Source: Luzula sylvatica
Lineage: Eukaryota; Streptophyta; Magnoliopsida; Poales; Juncaceae
DNA: 64,000 nucleotides
Direction: 5' to 3'
Assembly: GCA_946800325.1 (NCBI GenBank)
Contig: OX326957.1
Location: 64,113,570 to 64,177,569, forward strand
The notes beneath the pieces are model-generated. The model was not told where the DNA came from and searched no databases. It worked only from the letters and a program-made list of their open reading frames with translations. The first letter of the stretch is position 1, and every line of letters begins with the position of its first letter. The translations under genes were made by a program, and so were the position numbers. This document shows positions 24,575 to 34,603 of this stretch, one piece after another.

Positions 24575-24606
24575 CAACCCGCGCAATTGCACGAGTACAA
24601 CGCTAG
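24575..24606 (+). mobile_element. Helitron-like 3' terminus
   Basis: Reads cccgcgcaattgcacgag then tacaacgCTAG, followed by host T at 24607. Plant Helitrons end in a short GC-rich hairpin about 10 bases before CTRR and insert between A and T; the gcgcaattgcac dyad and CTAG^T fit. The element presumably includes the gene fragments at 20.0-24.1 kb. Its 5' TC end was not found. Confidence 0.6.
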
Positions 24607-25468
24607 TTTATTTTAATTTGATTGATGCTATCCGAAAAAGTTACTTTTGGACCACATGTGTTGTTCGCATGTGTATGTAGAAAGGCCTTTTATTATTAAA
24701 ATGAGCTTTGTATAGTGGATGTAAACTTCTATTATTTCAACTTTAATAGCCTGTAAAGCCTGTCTGAATTTCATTGGAATCAATACAAAGGAATAACTGT
24801 TGGCCAGATCCTCTCGAGAAATGCATAATATAAAGTCTATTTTTGAAGTCCCAATTTCAAATTTATTTTTTGAATATAAAGTCTCTATTTTTCAAAATTG
24901 GAAGGTACACAAATTCAATTTGTTTTATTATCTTAATGACAGAACCATCTACCATATTAATGAAATTTTATTCGATTCAAACTTCACCAACCACAACATT
25001 ATTTTTCTTCGTCTAGACAACCTTCTCATCTCAACTTGTACAGACCAATACACAAAAAACAACACAGCAAGATAAAGTATTCACTAAGCCAAAAATATTA
25101 GTCTCCTTTGTGTCTCTTAATTAGACAAATATCAAAAAAAAAAAAAATTAGACAAATATACTGAGATAAATGATTTATTATTACATTAATTGCACGCTCT
25201 CTCGTTGATTTGATTGCGTAATTTAATTACGTAAATAAATAAAGATTAGCCACTAATTAAGTTAATTAGCGAGAATAAATAACCTCTTTCGTCTCTTCAC
25301 TTTCGCTTTCCACGTGCCCACTTCCCTTTATCCAGTCTCCACCACCTCTTCTCCTCTTCTCCATTACGGGCAATTGGAAAACGACCACCCAACTAGCAGG
25401 GGTTCTAGGTTATCTTGTCTTTTCAGTTTCCTCTTTTGTTGTTGAAATTCGATTTGGAGTTTACCCAA
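24607..25468. other. Intergenic region and VAP27 5' region
   Basis: 24607-25200 is AT-rich with no gene seen. 25290-25400 is C/T-rich (ccaccacctcttctcctctt), typical of a plant 5' UTR, followed by the VAP27 start at 25469. Confidence 0.5.
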
Positions 25469-26833
25469 ATGGCGAGTGTGAAGGAAATGCTTGAAGTGGA
25501 GCCTGTAGAGCTCAAATTCCCTTGTAAGTTTCTTGGTTTCTTCGTATTTTTGCCAGTTAACTAGAGAGATTTCATACTTTTATTTCTTCTTCTTTTTGGG
25601 TTCTGATCCTTTTTAATTTTTGTGTATTTGATTTGAAACTGAGAAGTCGAATTAAGGAAGCAGATATCATGCTCGATTCAACTGACAAACAAGACTGATC
25701 AACCTGTTGCCTTCAAGGTACACTTATTGTCCTTCTCTTTTAGTAAGGATCTTCTTACTAAAAGAAATTTGTTGTTTATTCATTCATTTATATATCTTTT
25801 AGATCAAAACGACAAGCCCAAAGAAGTATTGCGTTAGGCCCAATTCAGGGATTGTTCTCCCAGAATCTACCAGCGATGTTGTTGGTAATTTGTGCTTCAA
25901 TTTCATAAGATTTTTATTTTCTCTCGAATTCGTATGTCTTTTTATATTCTCAGTACTTAAGTATCTATAATTTTGCTTTTATTTTCCAGTCACCATGCAA
26001 GCTCAGAGAGAGGCCCCTCCAGATATGCATTGCAAGGATAAATTTCTCGTACAGAGTGTTGTTGTACCAGTAGAGTTCACTCTAAAGGACATAACTGCCG
26101 AAATGGTACTTGTATTCCTTTTTTTCACCATTTCTAATAGTTGTGTACTATTCGAAAAATAACTTTGAAATCGAAATTTGAATTCTTGTTTTTGATTTTA
26201 CCATAGTTTTCGAAAGATTCGGGAAATACTGTGGATGAAGTGAAACTGAGGGTTGCTTATGTGGCGCCACCTCAGCCTCTGGATCATCTGCCTGAGGAGT
26301 CTGACGAGGCATCAATTTCTGAAAATGAAAACTTTAGTGCCTCTCAATTATATGAATCGGTATAATTAATTTCTTTTTTGTTTTTGAGAAATCTCAATAC
26401 TTTTAAAAAGCTCAAAATCTTTTTTATAAACAAATTATAATCATGAAAATTTTGCAGGAGAATTCTTATGTTGAACCCGAAGATGAGGTATGTTCTATTT
26501 TTTATTATTTTTCTTGTAATTATTAGAATTAACGAATAAATATTTGTTTATCTGTTTATACCTTTTTTATAATCCAGTCTGATGCGCTGATATCAAAATT
26601 GACCGAGGAGAAGAATTTAGCTATTCAGCAAAATAACAAGCTTAGACAAGAAATGGTTAGTACATATAGTACGATTTTTTTGTAGATATTTTCTTTTAAT
26701 TGGTTTGGTGGATTTCGAAATGCAGGAAATGGTGAGGCGAGAAGTGAGCAAGCAGAGAAATGGTTTCTCGCTTGCGCTCGTTATTGGTATCGCCCTGTTG
26801 GGCCTCATCGTAGGATATATTGTGAAGAAATGA
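25469..26833 (+). CDS. VAP27-type vesicle-associated protein (ER membrane, MSP domain)
   Basis: Eight exons with consistent GT-AG sites: 25469-25523, 25647-25717, 25803-25884, 25990-26105, 26207-26359, 26458-26487, 26578-26655 and 26726-26833. Together they make 693 bases, 230 residues plus stop, in one uninterrupted frame. Residues ~8-130 form a major-sperm-protein domain with the VAP signature (NKTDQPVAFKIKTTSPKKYC, VRPNSGIVLP) that binds FFAT-type motifs. An acidic linker follows, then a coiled coil (~170-205, KLTEEKNLAIQQNNKLRQEM), and a C-terminal transmembrane anchor (~210-227, LALVIGIALLGLIVGYIV) ending KK. This is the architecture of VAP27/PVA proteins at ER-plasma membrane contact sites. 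Intact, with a 3' UTR after 26833. The exact paralogue is not assigned. Confidence 0.95.
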
Positions 26834-27489
26834 AATTATTTAATGATTGCTTCACTTCATGATTGGTCAATTAGTTGTTTGTAAAACTGGAAACTTGGGT
26901 TATATTTTTACTTGTGTTTTCCTAAATAGATCAATGGTCAATGATTGGTCTAAATACACGTTAGATGTATCGCAATGTGTGACGTAGTATTAGTATTTTT
27001 ACGAGTGTTTTTTTTTTTTTGGTTTTTTTTTTTTTTTGAAAAGAGCAAGGAGCACGAAACGTGCTCTTTTAAGCTCAGTTGGTTTTTTTTTGGTACTTCA
27101 TAGTCCATCAATGATAGGCTTGCTAGTCATCAAGTACATCTCATAGAAACCATCCAAACAAAGAAATGCAAAATTATAATGAAGACCGCAAGCTAATAAG
27201 AAATTTACCTCGATGTGCACTCCTCTACCTCTCTCGCTTCTCTCTTGCTTGGCTGCCTCCACCTTCCATCGCGAGGTGTTTCGAGTTCTCTAAGGGCTTC
27301 CTTCAGCCACGTCTCGAAGGAAGAAGACGGTTCTCGCTCTTCCTTCAGACACACTTTCCATTTTACCTACTGCGATGGAAGAAGGCGGTAATCATTCTCT
27401 CTACGGTCACCATTTCTCTTGCTTGGTCGTATCCTTGAAGGGTGAAGCCGATTTTCATTCTCTTCAGTGTTGTAGAACAAGAGTTAGCA

Positions 27490-27534
<45 letters not shown>

Positions 27535-28129
27535 TGGTGTTCTTGATTGTACAACAAACTTTCTCTTTTCAGTTACTTCGGATTTGTGAGAAAGATATGT
27601 GACAGATTTGATAATCAAAACAGTTTGGCAATAAAGAATTAAGAATGTACGATTACTGAAAAATGAATTATGCTCGAATTTAACCATACTTAATTCTTTT
27701 CACAAATAATTGTTATTTCGTGCCATTATTTGTTAAATTATAAAGTTGTATTTTGTATTAATTAAGTTTATTATGTGTGTATGCGTAAAAGATCATGTTC
27801 ATGAATGTTCTGGACACTTGTGAAAGGTTATGTTCACATTAATGAAGAGTCATATTGATGAATAATAGACACTAGTGAAGAGTCATGTTCGATTATTTTT
27901 CTTGACGTCCTAGCAAGCTCCTAAAGTTTGATTATTTTTCTTGACGTCAACTTATTATTCAGAAAACTACCCACTATCAAAATGAAAGATAATCTAGAAT
28001 CTACTCAAGAAGATATAGAGTCCCACGTAAAAAAAAGGGTCAAAAAGAAAGTGAAACCTGTTGATCCAAATATCCTAAGGTTTGATTATCTCAAAAACAC
28101 TGTCAATACTAACGGTTTCAGTTAAGACC
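26834..28129. other. Intergenic: VAP27 3' UTR, poly(T), hairpin and (CT)n tract
   Basis: 27010-27040 contains two long T runs followed by the stem-loop gagcacgaaacgtgctc (27049-27065). 27225-27480 is C/T-rich, with short frames that I do not regard as genes. 27496-27530 is a (CT)n microsatellite. A 65-codon frame at 27928-28125 with a Lys-rich stretch (KKRVKKKVKPVDP) has no recognised homologue. The poly(T) plus hairpin may be the tail of a poly(A) retroposon in minus orientation. Confidence 0.4.
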
Positions 28130-28385
28130 AACTTGTAGGAGAAATAGGTACAACGGACTAAGGATGATCAAAAGAGATGATTGAAGAAGTCAAGACGAAG
28201 ATCATTCGTGAAAGGAAAGGTGTCAAGACATTGAAGAATTCAAGACGTCCAAGCTTTCCGTGAGTTGGGATCATCAAAATAAACCCTAGGTATTCCAAAG
28301 AACTTATCATACGTATCAAGGTCAAAAGATAAATTCGAAACACGATGAAATGAAAAATGGAAAATCACCATACCAGATTATGGTT

Positions 28386-28862
28386 CGTTCGAACGAACAA
28401 CTCAGTGCGTTCGAACGAATAGTCAGTTCGAACTGATAAACACCATCCGTTCGAACGAACCAAGATCTGGCATTGTGAGAAAATAGACAACACTAGACAC
28501 AATTAATTTTCGTTCGAACGAACCAATATATTCGTTCGAACGAACCGTCATGGTTCGTTCCATCATAGAACGAACTATAAATCACCTCACGTTCGTTCGA
28601 ACGGATACTACTGTTCGTTCGAACGAACCAAGATCTGGTGTTGTTGGAAAATATACCAAAACTAGACACAATTAATATTCGTTCGAACGAACTTATTTGG
28701 TCGTTCGAACGAACCTTCATGGTTCGTTCCAAGATTCATAGAACGAACTATGAATTAATCCTTGTCCGTTCGAACGAACCTATGGGTCCGTTCGAACGAA
28801 CCTATCGTGTTTATGAATATTTCATTTGAAACGGCTAGTTCAAATTGCAGTTAGTTCGAACG
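28386..28862. repeat. Palindrome array in element C LTR (CGTTCGAACG type)
   Basis: Ten CGTTCGAACG copies form five pairs exactly 22 bp apart: 28386/28408, 28511/28533, 28594/28616, 28680/28702 and 28767/28789. Single or variant sites lie near 28425 (AGTTCGAACT), 28448 and 28853. The fullest copies are 16-bp perfect palindromes, GTTCGTTCGAACGAAC. Two further stem-loops have the same arms with the centre opened: ggttcgttc...gaacgaact near 28552 and 28730. Part of the array is a ~170-bp tandem duplication (28458-28540 against 28629-28710). Confidence 0.93.
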
Positions 28863-28886
28863 AACTATGTAATTTTTACACAGTTT

Positions 28887-29451
28887 GAGTGGGTTCTATG
28901 AGTCATATAAATAGAATCACTCATACCTTTCTCTCTCCAACCTTTTACAAAAACTTATTCTACATCCAAAAGAGAGAAAGACTTCAAGCCGTGATTTCCC
29001 TAATCTCTTGATAATGTGATTCAACCTTCTAGATCCAAGATATATCTTCGAATCTTCTCTTCTATACGATTCCCAACTCACGTGACCGATCACGTTGTAG
29101 TTCGTATTAGAAACGTGTAATAGGCTAATTCTTGAATTGTAAAGCCCGCCATAGATCGATACAAAACGTGTAAATCGATCTAGGCAAAACCTTGTACGAG
29201 TGAGTTGGAATTCAATCGAACGCCGAAACGGCACAAGGCCTTCCCGGAGACGTAGGTACTTGCCACTAATCGAATCGGTCGATTAAGCAAGTAACGGGTG
29301 AGTTAAAACTACAAAGCAACCAGCTACCGAACTCCGTAACAAACATCGTGTGTTCATCTCTTCGGTATTTGCATTATATTAATTCTATCATTTTAAGCTT
29401 CTGCAAAATTGAGAATTGGTACACCTTAATCGAAAATTGTAGATTAGGAAT
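28887..29451 (+). repeat. Element C left LTR, right-hand part
   Basis: 565-bp segment repeated at 34019-34583, beginning gagtgggttctatgagtca with a TATA-like catataaatagaa. About eight single-base differences (roughly 1.4%) suggest an older insertion than elements A and B. Confidence 0.88.
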
Positions 29452-29786
29452 TGGAATATTTGGAAAAGGTGCATGCTTAATGTATTCACCATCCAAGGGC
29501 TAAGATCGGTTGTTGAAATTGGTTTCACAATCATAACAACTACCGATGCTGGCGGTAAGGATGTATTAACATCCGAGTCTTCGTTAAACGAAACCTCGGA
29601 TATTTACGCTCAAAATCTAATTCTTACTAACATGGTAGGATCACTATCGGTCCTAGTAGACGGATGTGACACATCTTTTAAAATGTGGCGCGCTCTCCTA
29701 AATCGTTTTGAAGGAAACGATCAAATGAAGAGAACCAATCTAATGGGACTCGAGCAACAATTTGATAGTTTCCGGATGATCGAAGG
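29452..29786 (+). pseudogene. Element C gag, first part
   Basis: An in-frame segment beginning WNIWKRCMLNVFTIQGL, the usual 'W..W...M...L..QGLW.VVE.G' start region of copia gag, through DIYAQNLILTNMVGSL and FKMWRALLNRFEGNDQ to FDSFRMIEG. It lacks the true N-terminus, which a deletion removed with the leader. It is cut after MIEG by the hAT insertion. No start codon of its own is expected; the ATG at 29473 is internal. Confidence 0.8.
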
Positions 29787-30626
29787 TAGGGATGTCAACG
29801 GGGCGGGTCGGGTTCGGGTAAGCCTTCCCCATACCCGAACCCGAATTTTCGGGTATTACCCGAACCCGAACCCAAAATACCCGCGGGTAAAATTTCATAC
29901 CCGAACCCGCGGGTAAATTCGTACCCGCGGGTATTACCCGTTACCCGAAATTATATATTTTTTTTTTTTTGAATGATTAAATTTTCTGATTCTTTTTGAG
30001 ATAATTTTTGTCCAAAATCAAATAATGTCTAAATATTCACAGTGAGTCAGTGACATAAATACTCACCAATTAAAATCAAATACATAAAGATCCAAGCAAT
30101 TTAAATAAATTAAAATATCCAAAATCAAATAAATTAAAATATCCAAGCAATTTAAATTGTCCAAAACAATCCAACAATAACTTGAAATACATAAAGATCC
30201 AACATTACAATAATTAAATATTAAATATCCCAAATGTTCAAATATCAAATCGCATCTCTAACTAATTGGTCCTCCACGAATACTTGTTTCCGCATGCGAC
30301 TCGATCTATAAAAAATTCCAATATATTATGATGGATAAACGAACATAACTTATAAATAATATAAAAAAGGGCCAATTTCATATGTATCCCTACTTAACAT
30401 CAAAATAACATATTTATCCCTTTAAAACAAATAATAACATATTTATCCTTCCAAAACTCAATTTGTATCAAATTTATCCACATACAATTTAGAAAATATC
30501 AAATTTATCCGAACGGTTAAGTCACTGTTAAATTAACCATAATTTAAATTTGAAATCTAATTAAATCAACTTAATATAAAATTAAATGACCAAACTACCC
30601 CCTTCACTCGAATCATCTCTAACCAT

Positions 30627-30664
<38 letters not shown>

Positions 30665-31781
30665 GACTTGGTCTCTCCTCTCGATTCACAGCATAAATCT
30701 TGAACTACTGTATGAATTTCTAATTAGCCTTTCCTAATTTTAAACCAATTAGATTTCTCTTCTATCAAAAACTTGAACTAGTGTATGAATGAAATGTCCA
30801 ATTTTAACAGAATAATCCAATTGACTGTTAATTTGATACTAAGTGAGTTTAGGAGGGATAAATATGTCATTAACAGTTTTTGAAGGATAAATATGTCATT
30901 TTGATGTTAAAGAGGGATATATTAGTAATTCTCCCTATAAAAAATTACCTCGTCATCTTCCTCCGCGCCGTCCGAAAATGGATGACATTGCGAATAATCT
31001 ATTTGCGTGCTCTCCGCTTGACAAGCACCTAAAAAATTCGAAATAAATTAAATTCGCAAAAATAAATTATTTATAATTAAAAGAAAAAATAATATTTCAC
31101 TTACCATTCCAATCGATGATTGATTTTGCGTGCTCGATTGTGGGGTTAACTCGACCGGAGAAGAATCAATTGTATTTGCACGCTCGATTTGGGGATTATT
31201 ACTACTACTATCTCCGGTTTCCAAATTCATCGCAATTTAATACTACAATTTGAGATAAAAATACAAATAACAAATCAAAAAATACTTTGTTTGTTTTACT
31301 TAAAATCAGAAACTTTTGACAGGGAATTTACAGAAATATAGCTAGATTCATATATGATTCAAGAAAAAGCATAAAATGTACAGAAAAAACTGAGTTAAAC
31401 TGAGTTATTTGAAAGGGACCTGACTGAGAAGCAGGCGCGGGCGTGGGCAGGGCGACGGGCGTGGGTCGAAGCGGGCGTGGGCGTGGGTTGAATCGTTGAA
31501 GGAGCTAAACTGAGCCGATCCGATCGCCAGTGTGAGCCTGACTGAGCGGGGCTGCGTCGGTTGAAGTTGAGATTTCTCCTCTCTCTTGAGTCTGAGTCTC
31601 TGGCGGCTAACTCCTAAGAATAATAAGATAAAGAGTACGAGTCTAAGAAGACCTAAAAAAGGACCCGCGGGTATTTGTTTCGGGTAATACCCGCCCCGTT
31701 CGGGTCGGATACCCGCGGGTTTCGGGTTTTACCCGACCCATTGACATCCCGAACATTCGGGTTCGGGTATGGGGTCGGGTA
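29787..31781 (-). mobile_element. hAT-type deletion derivative inserted in element C gag
   Basis: Left end TAGGGATGTCAACGGGGCGG; right end region, reverse complement, gggatgtcaatgggtcgggt. Two more elements with the same ends are at 40950 and 43566, one with an 8-bp target duplication, so hAT is the best assignment. On the minus strand a Ser/Pro/Glu-rich start codon frame at 31230 (MNLETGDSSSNNPQIE...) ends near a gtaagt donor at about 31100. A second acidic exon-like piece (QAESTQIDYSQCHPFSDGAE) sits near 30950-31030. They resemble the N-terminal part of a hAT transposase gene, with the catalytic part gone. (CT)n at 30631-30661. The right boundary is blurred by an extra gttcgggtatggggtcggg stretch. 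Confidence 0.7.
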
Positions 31782-32540
31782 GATGATATGTATACTCGTA
31801 TGAATCATATCAAAAACGGATTCACCGCTCTTGGAGAGTCCCTAACAAACTCTCGAGTTGTAGGTAAATTGATTCGAGCAATGCCAACGAGTTGGGAAAC
31901 CCTAAGGGTGGCATTGAAAACAATGATGGCTACACAAGACATGTCTCCCGAAGATTTGGTAAGTTACTTCCGAAACTTCGAAGCACGGCTCAAGCAACTA
32001 AATCAAGAGAATGCCTCAACACCTCGCCCCAAAGTCATTGCTCTACCCGCCGTGGATGCTAGCGACGATGAGAGTGAAATAGCACTTTTGGTAAGAAAAT
32101 TTAGGGATTTTAGGACTCATGAAAGACGGTTCAACGACAACCGCAAGCGACAAAACTTGAAGCCATATTGCTTTGAGTGCAACAAGAAGGGCCACACAAT
32201 CGAGACATGTTGGACTCTTCATCCCGAACATGCTCCGTGGAACAAAAAGGATGACGAGCGAAAAGATCGGGAAAGACGTGAACCTCGACGCGAAAGACGA
32301 CACGACGACAAAGGTCGAGAAGAACGACGCAAGGATAAAGGTAAATATTTCAAAAATAAAAAGGCTTACAAAGCTCATGTAGGAAGATGGGGAGAGTCAG
32401 ATGTCTCAAGTACATCATCCGAGTCGGAGTGCAACTCGGATCGAGAAACCGCGAACTTGGCACTTATGGCGACGATCACTCCTTCGGTGGACGATGTAGT
32501 GGAGAAAGCAATTCAAGCCATGCTTCTACAAAGAGTGTAA
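31782..32540 (+). pseudogene. Element C gag, second part with zinc knuckle
   Basis: Resumes gag after the hAT insert: DDMYTRMNHIKNGFTALGES, RVVGKLIRAMPTSWETL and the LVSYFRNFEARL region. Next comes a CCHC zinc knuckle (CFECNKKGHTIETC, C-x2-C-x4-H-x4-C near 32169-32210) that would bind retroelement RNA, and then a very basic Arg/Lys/Asp region. The ANLALMATITPS motif seen after the knuckle in SIRE-type gag follows. A TAA at 32538-32540 interrupts the frame. Confidence 0.85.
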
Positions 32541-33107
32541 ATACCAGAACCTCTCACGCCTCACTCTCCGAGTGTTTCTTCACCCGTTTCTACGTCAAGC
32601 TCAACACATGACCTAGGTCATGAGGTATATCTCACACCCGTAATTAAGTTTATTAAGCCAACCTCAAATGCATGTTCCTTATCTAAACTAAATTCGGACC
32701 TAGAACTTGAATCTCTCGACGCACTTTTAAGAGACGTTGATTTTCCTCATCAAAGTGAGGGTAAGGCCGAGAGCACGATAGCGGCTCTCGAGGCTAAGGT
32801 AGTATCTTTAGAATTATCCGTTGAGTCTTATAAATCACAACTTAACGAATTGAAATGTTTTTCAAAATGTGAATGTCAAACCCTAAAAGGCGAGATTTCA
32901 CATCTAAAAGTTGAACTTCAAAATTTAAAAGTTGAAAATACATCCTTGAAGAAAGCTTGTGCAAACAAAGCATCTAGCTCTCCTTCGTTGGATGACGTTT
33001 TAAAGGGGTCATTAAAAGGACAAAAACCTAATGACAAATCGGGTCTAGGGTTCAAGAAGGATATCGGTCATAAATCCGGTCCTTCCAAATCCAAAGATCA
33101 AAAATAA
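32541..33107 (+). pseudogene. Element C gag, coiled-coil part after in-frame stop
   Basis: The same frame continues past the stop at 32540 without further stops to 33105-33107. It includes a leucine-heptad segment (EISHLKVELQNLKVENTSLK). This matches the coiled coil that follows the knuckle in SIRE-like copia polyproteins, so the stop at 32540 is a mutation, not a natural end. Confidence 0.75.
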
Positions 33108-33148
33108 AATGGGAGAACAATCGAATCAATAGTCACGGAAATGCTTTC

Positions 33149-33658
33149 ATGTACCGTGACTATAATCAGGATAAAAGTGGTAAAATGGAACAACCTAAAA
33201 ATGTTAGGGTTAATAATAGGAATAATCATTTTACACATACTTCATCTTATAGACGTACCAATTTGGGACGAACTGATTGCTTGTTCAAACGGGGACCAAA
33301 TGGGTATTTCTATGAGGTGAAGCAAAACACCGACGCTTCGTATCAAACAAGGGCTCCCAAACATTTCACTAACACACAAAAACATTTTTCAACGAGAAAC
33401 TATTGTGAAAAATTGACCAAACCGAAAATTCAAAAGAACAACTACCCAAACCAACTCTCGAGTCATTTCGTCAAGAGTTCCGAGACTCTCAACAAACCTA
33501 CAATTGCATTTTGCAATTATTGTTGTAAATTAGGGCACATCTCCACTAGTTGCAATCTTCGCAATCCTAAAAATAACTCTCATGTCATGTGGATGCGTAA
33601 AGATAGACACACCATGGGTCCCTCCACCTCAAAGGGTGTTGGACCATCAAGGAAGTAA
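33149..33658 (+). pseudogene. Element C gag-pol linker with second CCHC knuckle
   Basis: A frame of 169 codons, shifted relative to the upstream one. It carries a second knuckle CNYCCKLGHISTSC (C-x2-C-x4-H-x4-C) and ends with a WMRKDRHTMGPSTSKGV linker, as found before the protease in SIRE-type copia elements. Confidence 0.75.
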
Positions 33659-33771
33659 GTCAAGTGTGACTTCGTACTCCCTCACCCTACTACCATAAGC
33701 CAAATATTGAGGGGGAGTATTAGTATAAGAATTCATATTAGATTAATTTTTGTTATGAATATTCAACTAAT

Positions 33772-34018
33772 ATGGATTTCTTATATATGTGCCTAAGTTC
33801 CTCAAATAAGTCATCGAAATGGTGTCTAGACAGTGGGTGTTCTAGACACATGACTTGGAACCGAGACATGTTCAAATCTCTCAAACCTTTCAAAGGAGGA
33901 GACGTTACCTTCGGAGGAAACCAAAAAGGTAAAATTGTCGGTATCGGCTCTATAGGAACCACCAATTGGATCTTTGAAAATGTGTACCTAGTTGTAGGGT
34001 TAAAGCATAACCTAATTA
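33772..34018 (+). pseudogene. Element C protease fragment
   Basis: Reads KWCLDSGCSRHMTWNRDMF, with the DSG active-site triad of retropepsins, then VTFGGNQKGKIVGIG and VYLVVGLKHNL. The text then passes into LTR sequence at 34019, so all of pol downstream of protease is missing. Confidence 0.85.
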
Positions 34019-34583
34019 GAGTGGGTTCTATGAGTCATATAAATAGAATCACTCATACCTTTCTCTCTCCAACCTTTTACAAAAACTTATTCTACATCCA
34101 AAAGAGAGAAAGACTTCAAGCCGTGATTTCCCTAATCTCTTGATAATGTGATTCAACCTTCTAGATCCAAGATATATCTTCGAATATTCTCTTCTATACG
34201 ATTCCCAACTCACGTGACCGATCACGTTGTAGTTCGTATTAGAAACGTGTAATAGGCTAATTCTTGAATTGTAAAGCCCGCCATAGATCGATACAAAACG
34301 TGTAAATCGATCTAGGCAAAACCTTGTACGAGTGAGTTGGAATTCAATCGAACGCCGAAACGGCACAAGGCCTTCCTGGAGACGTAGGTGCTTGCCACTA
34401 ATCGAATCGGTCGATTAATCAAGTAACGGGTGAGTTAAAGCTACAAAGCAACCACCTACCGAACTCCGTAACAAACATCGTGTGTTCATCTCTTCGGTAT
34501 TTGCATTATATTAATTATATCATTTTAAGCTTCCGCAAAATTGAGAATTGGTACACCTTAATCGAAAATTGTAGATTAGGAAT
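34019..34583 (+). repeat. Element C right LTR, truncated on its left
   Basis: Copy of 28887-29451. It continues to the right with 'tacctattcacccccctcta', a stretch commonly seen near the ends of copia LTRs; the left LTR lacks it because of a deletion there. The palindrome array is absent from this copy because the pol-LTR deletion removed that part. Confidence 0.85.
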
Positions 34584-34603
34584 ACCTATTCACCCCCCTC
34601 TAT

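Larger units (their letters stand above)
28130..34603 (+). mobile_element. Internally deleted copia-type LTR retrotransposon C (SIRE-like gag)
   Basis: A 565-bp direct repeat (28887-29451 and 34019-34583, about eight differences by eye) is the shared part of the two LTRs. The left LTR extends further left, perhaps to about 28134, and carries the CGTTCGAACG array. Between the repeats lie gag and protease remnants only. A deletion joins protease (34018) straight to the middle of the 3' LTR at a 'gag' microhomology, removing integrase, reverse transcriptase, RNase H and the 3' LTR's left part. Another deletion joins the 5' LTR (29451) to gag with loss of the primer-binding site. Exact element ends and target duplication were not found. 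The two-knuckle gag with a coiled coil resembles SIRE/Maximus copia elements. Confidence 0.8.

Noticed and set aside
27928..28125. 65-codon Lys-rich frame
   Set aside because: No homologue recognised, no splice or promoter context; kept only as a remark in the intergenic entry.
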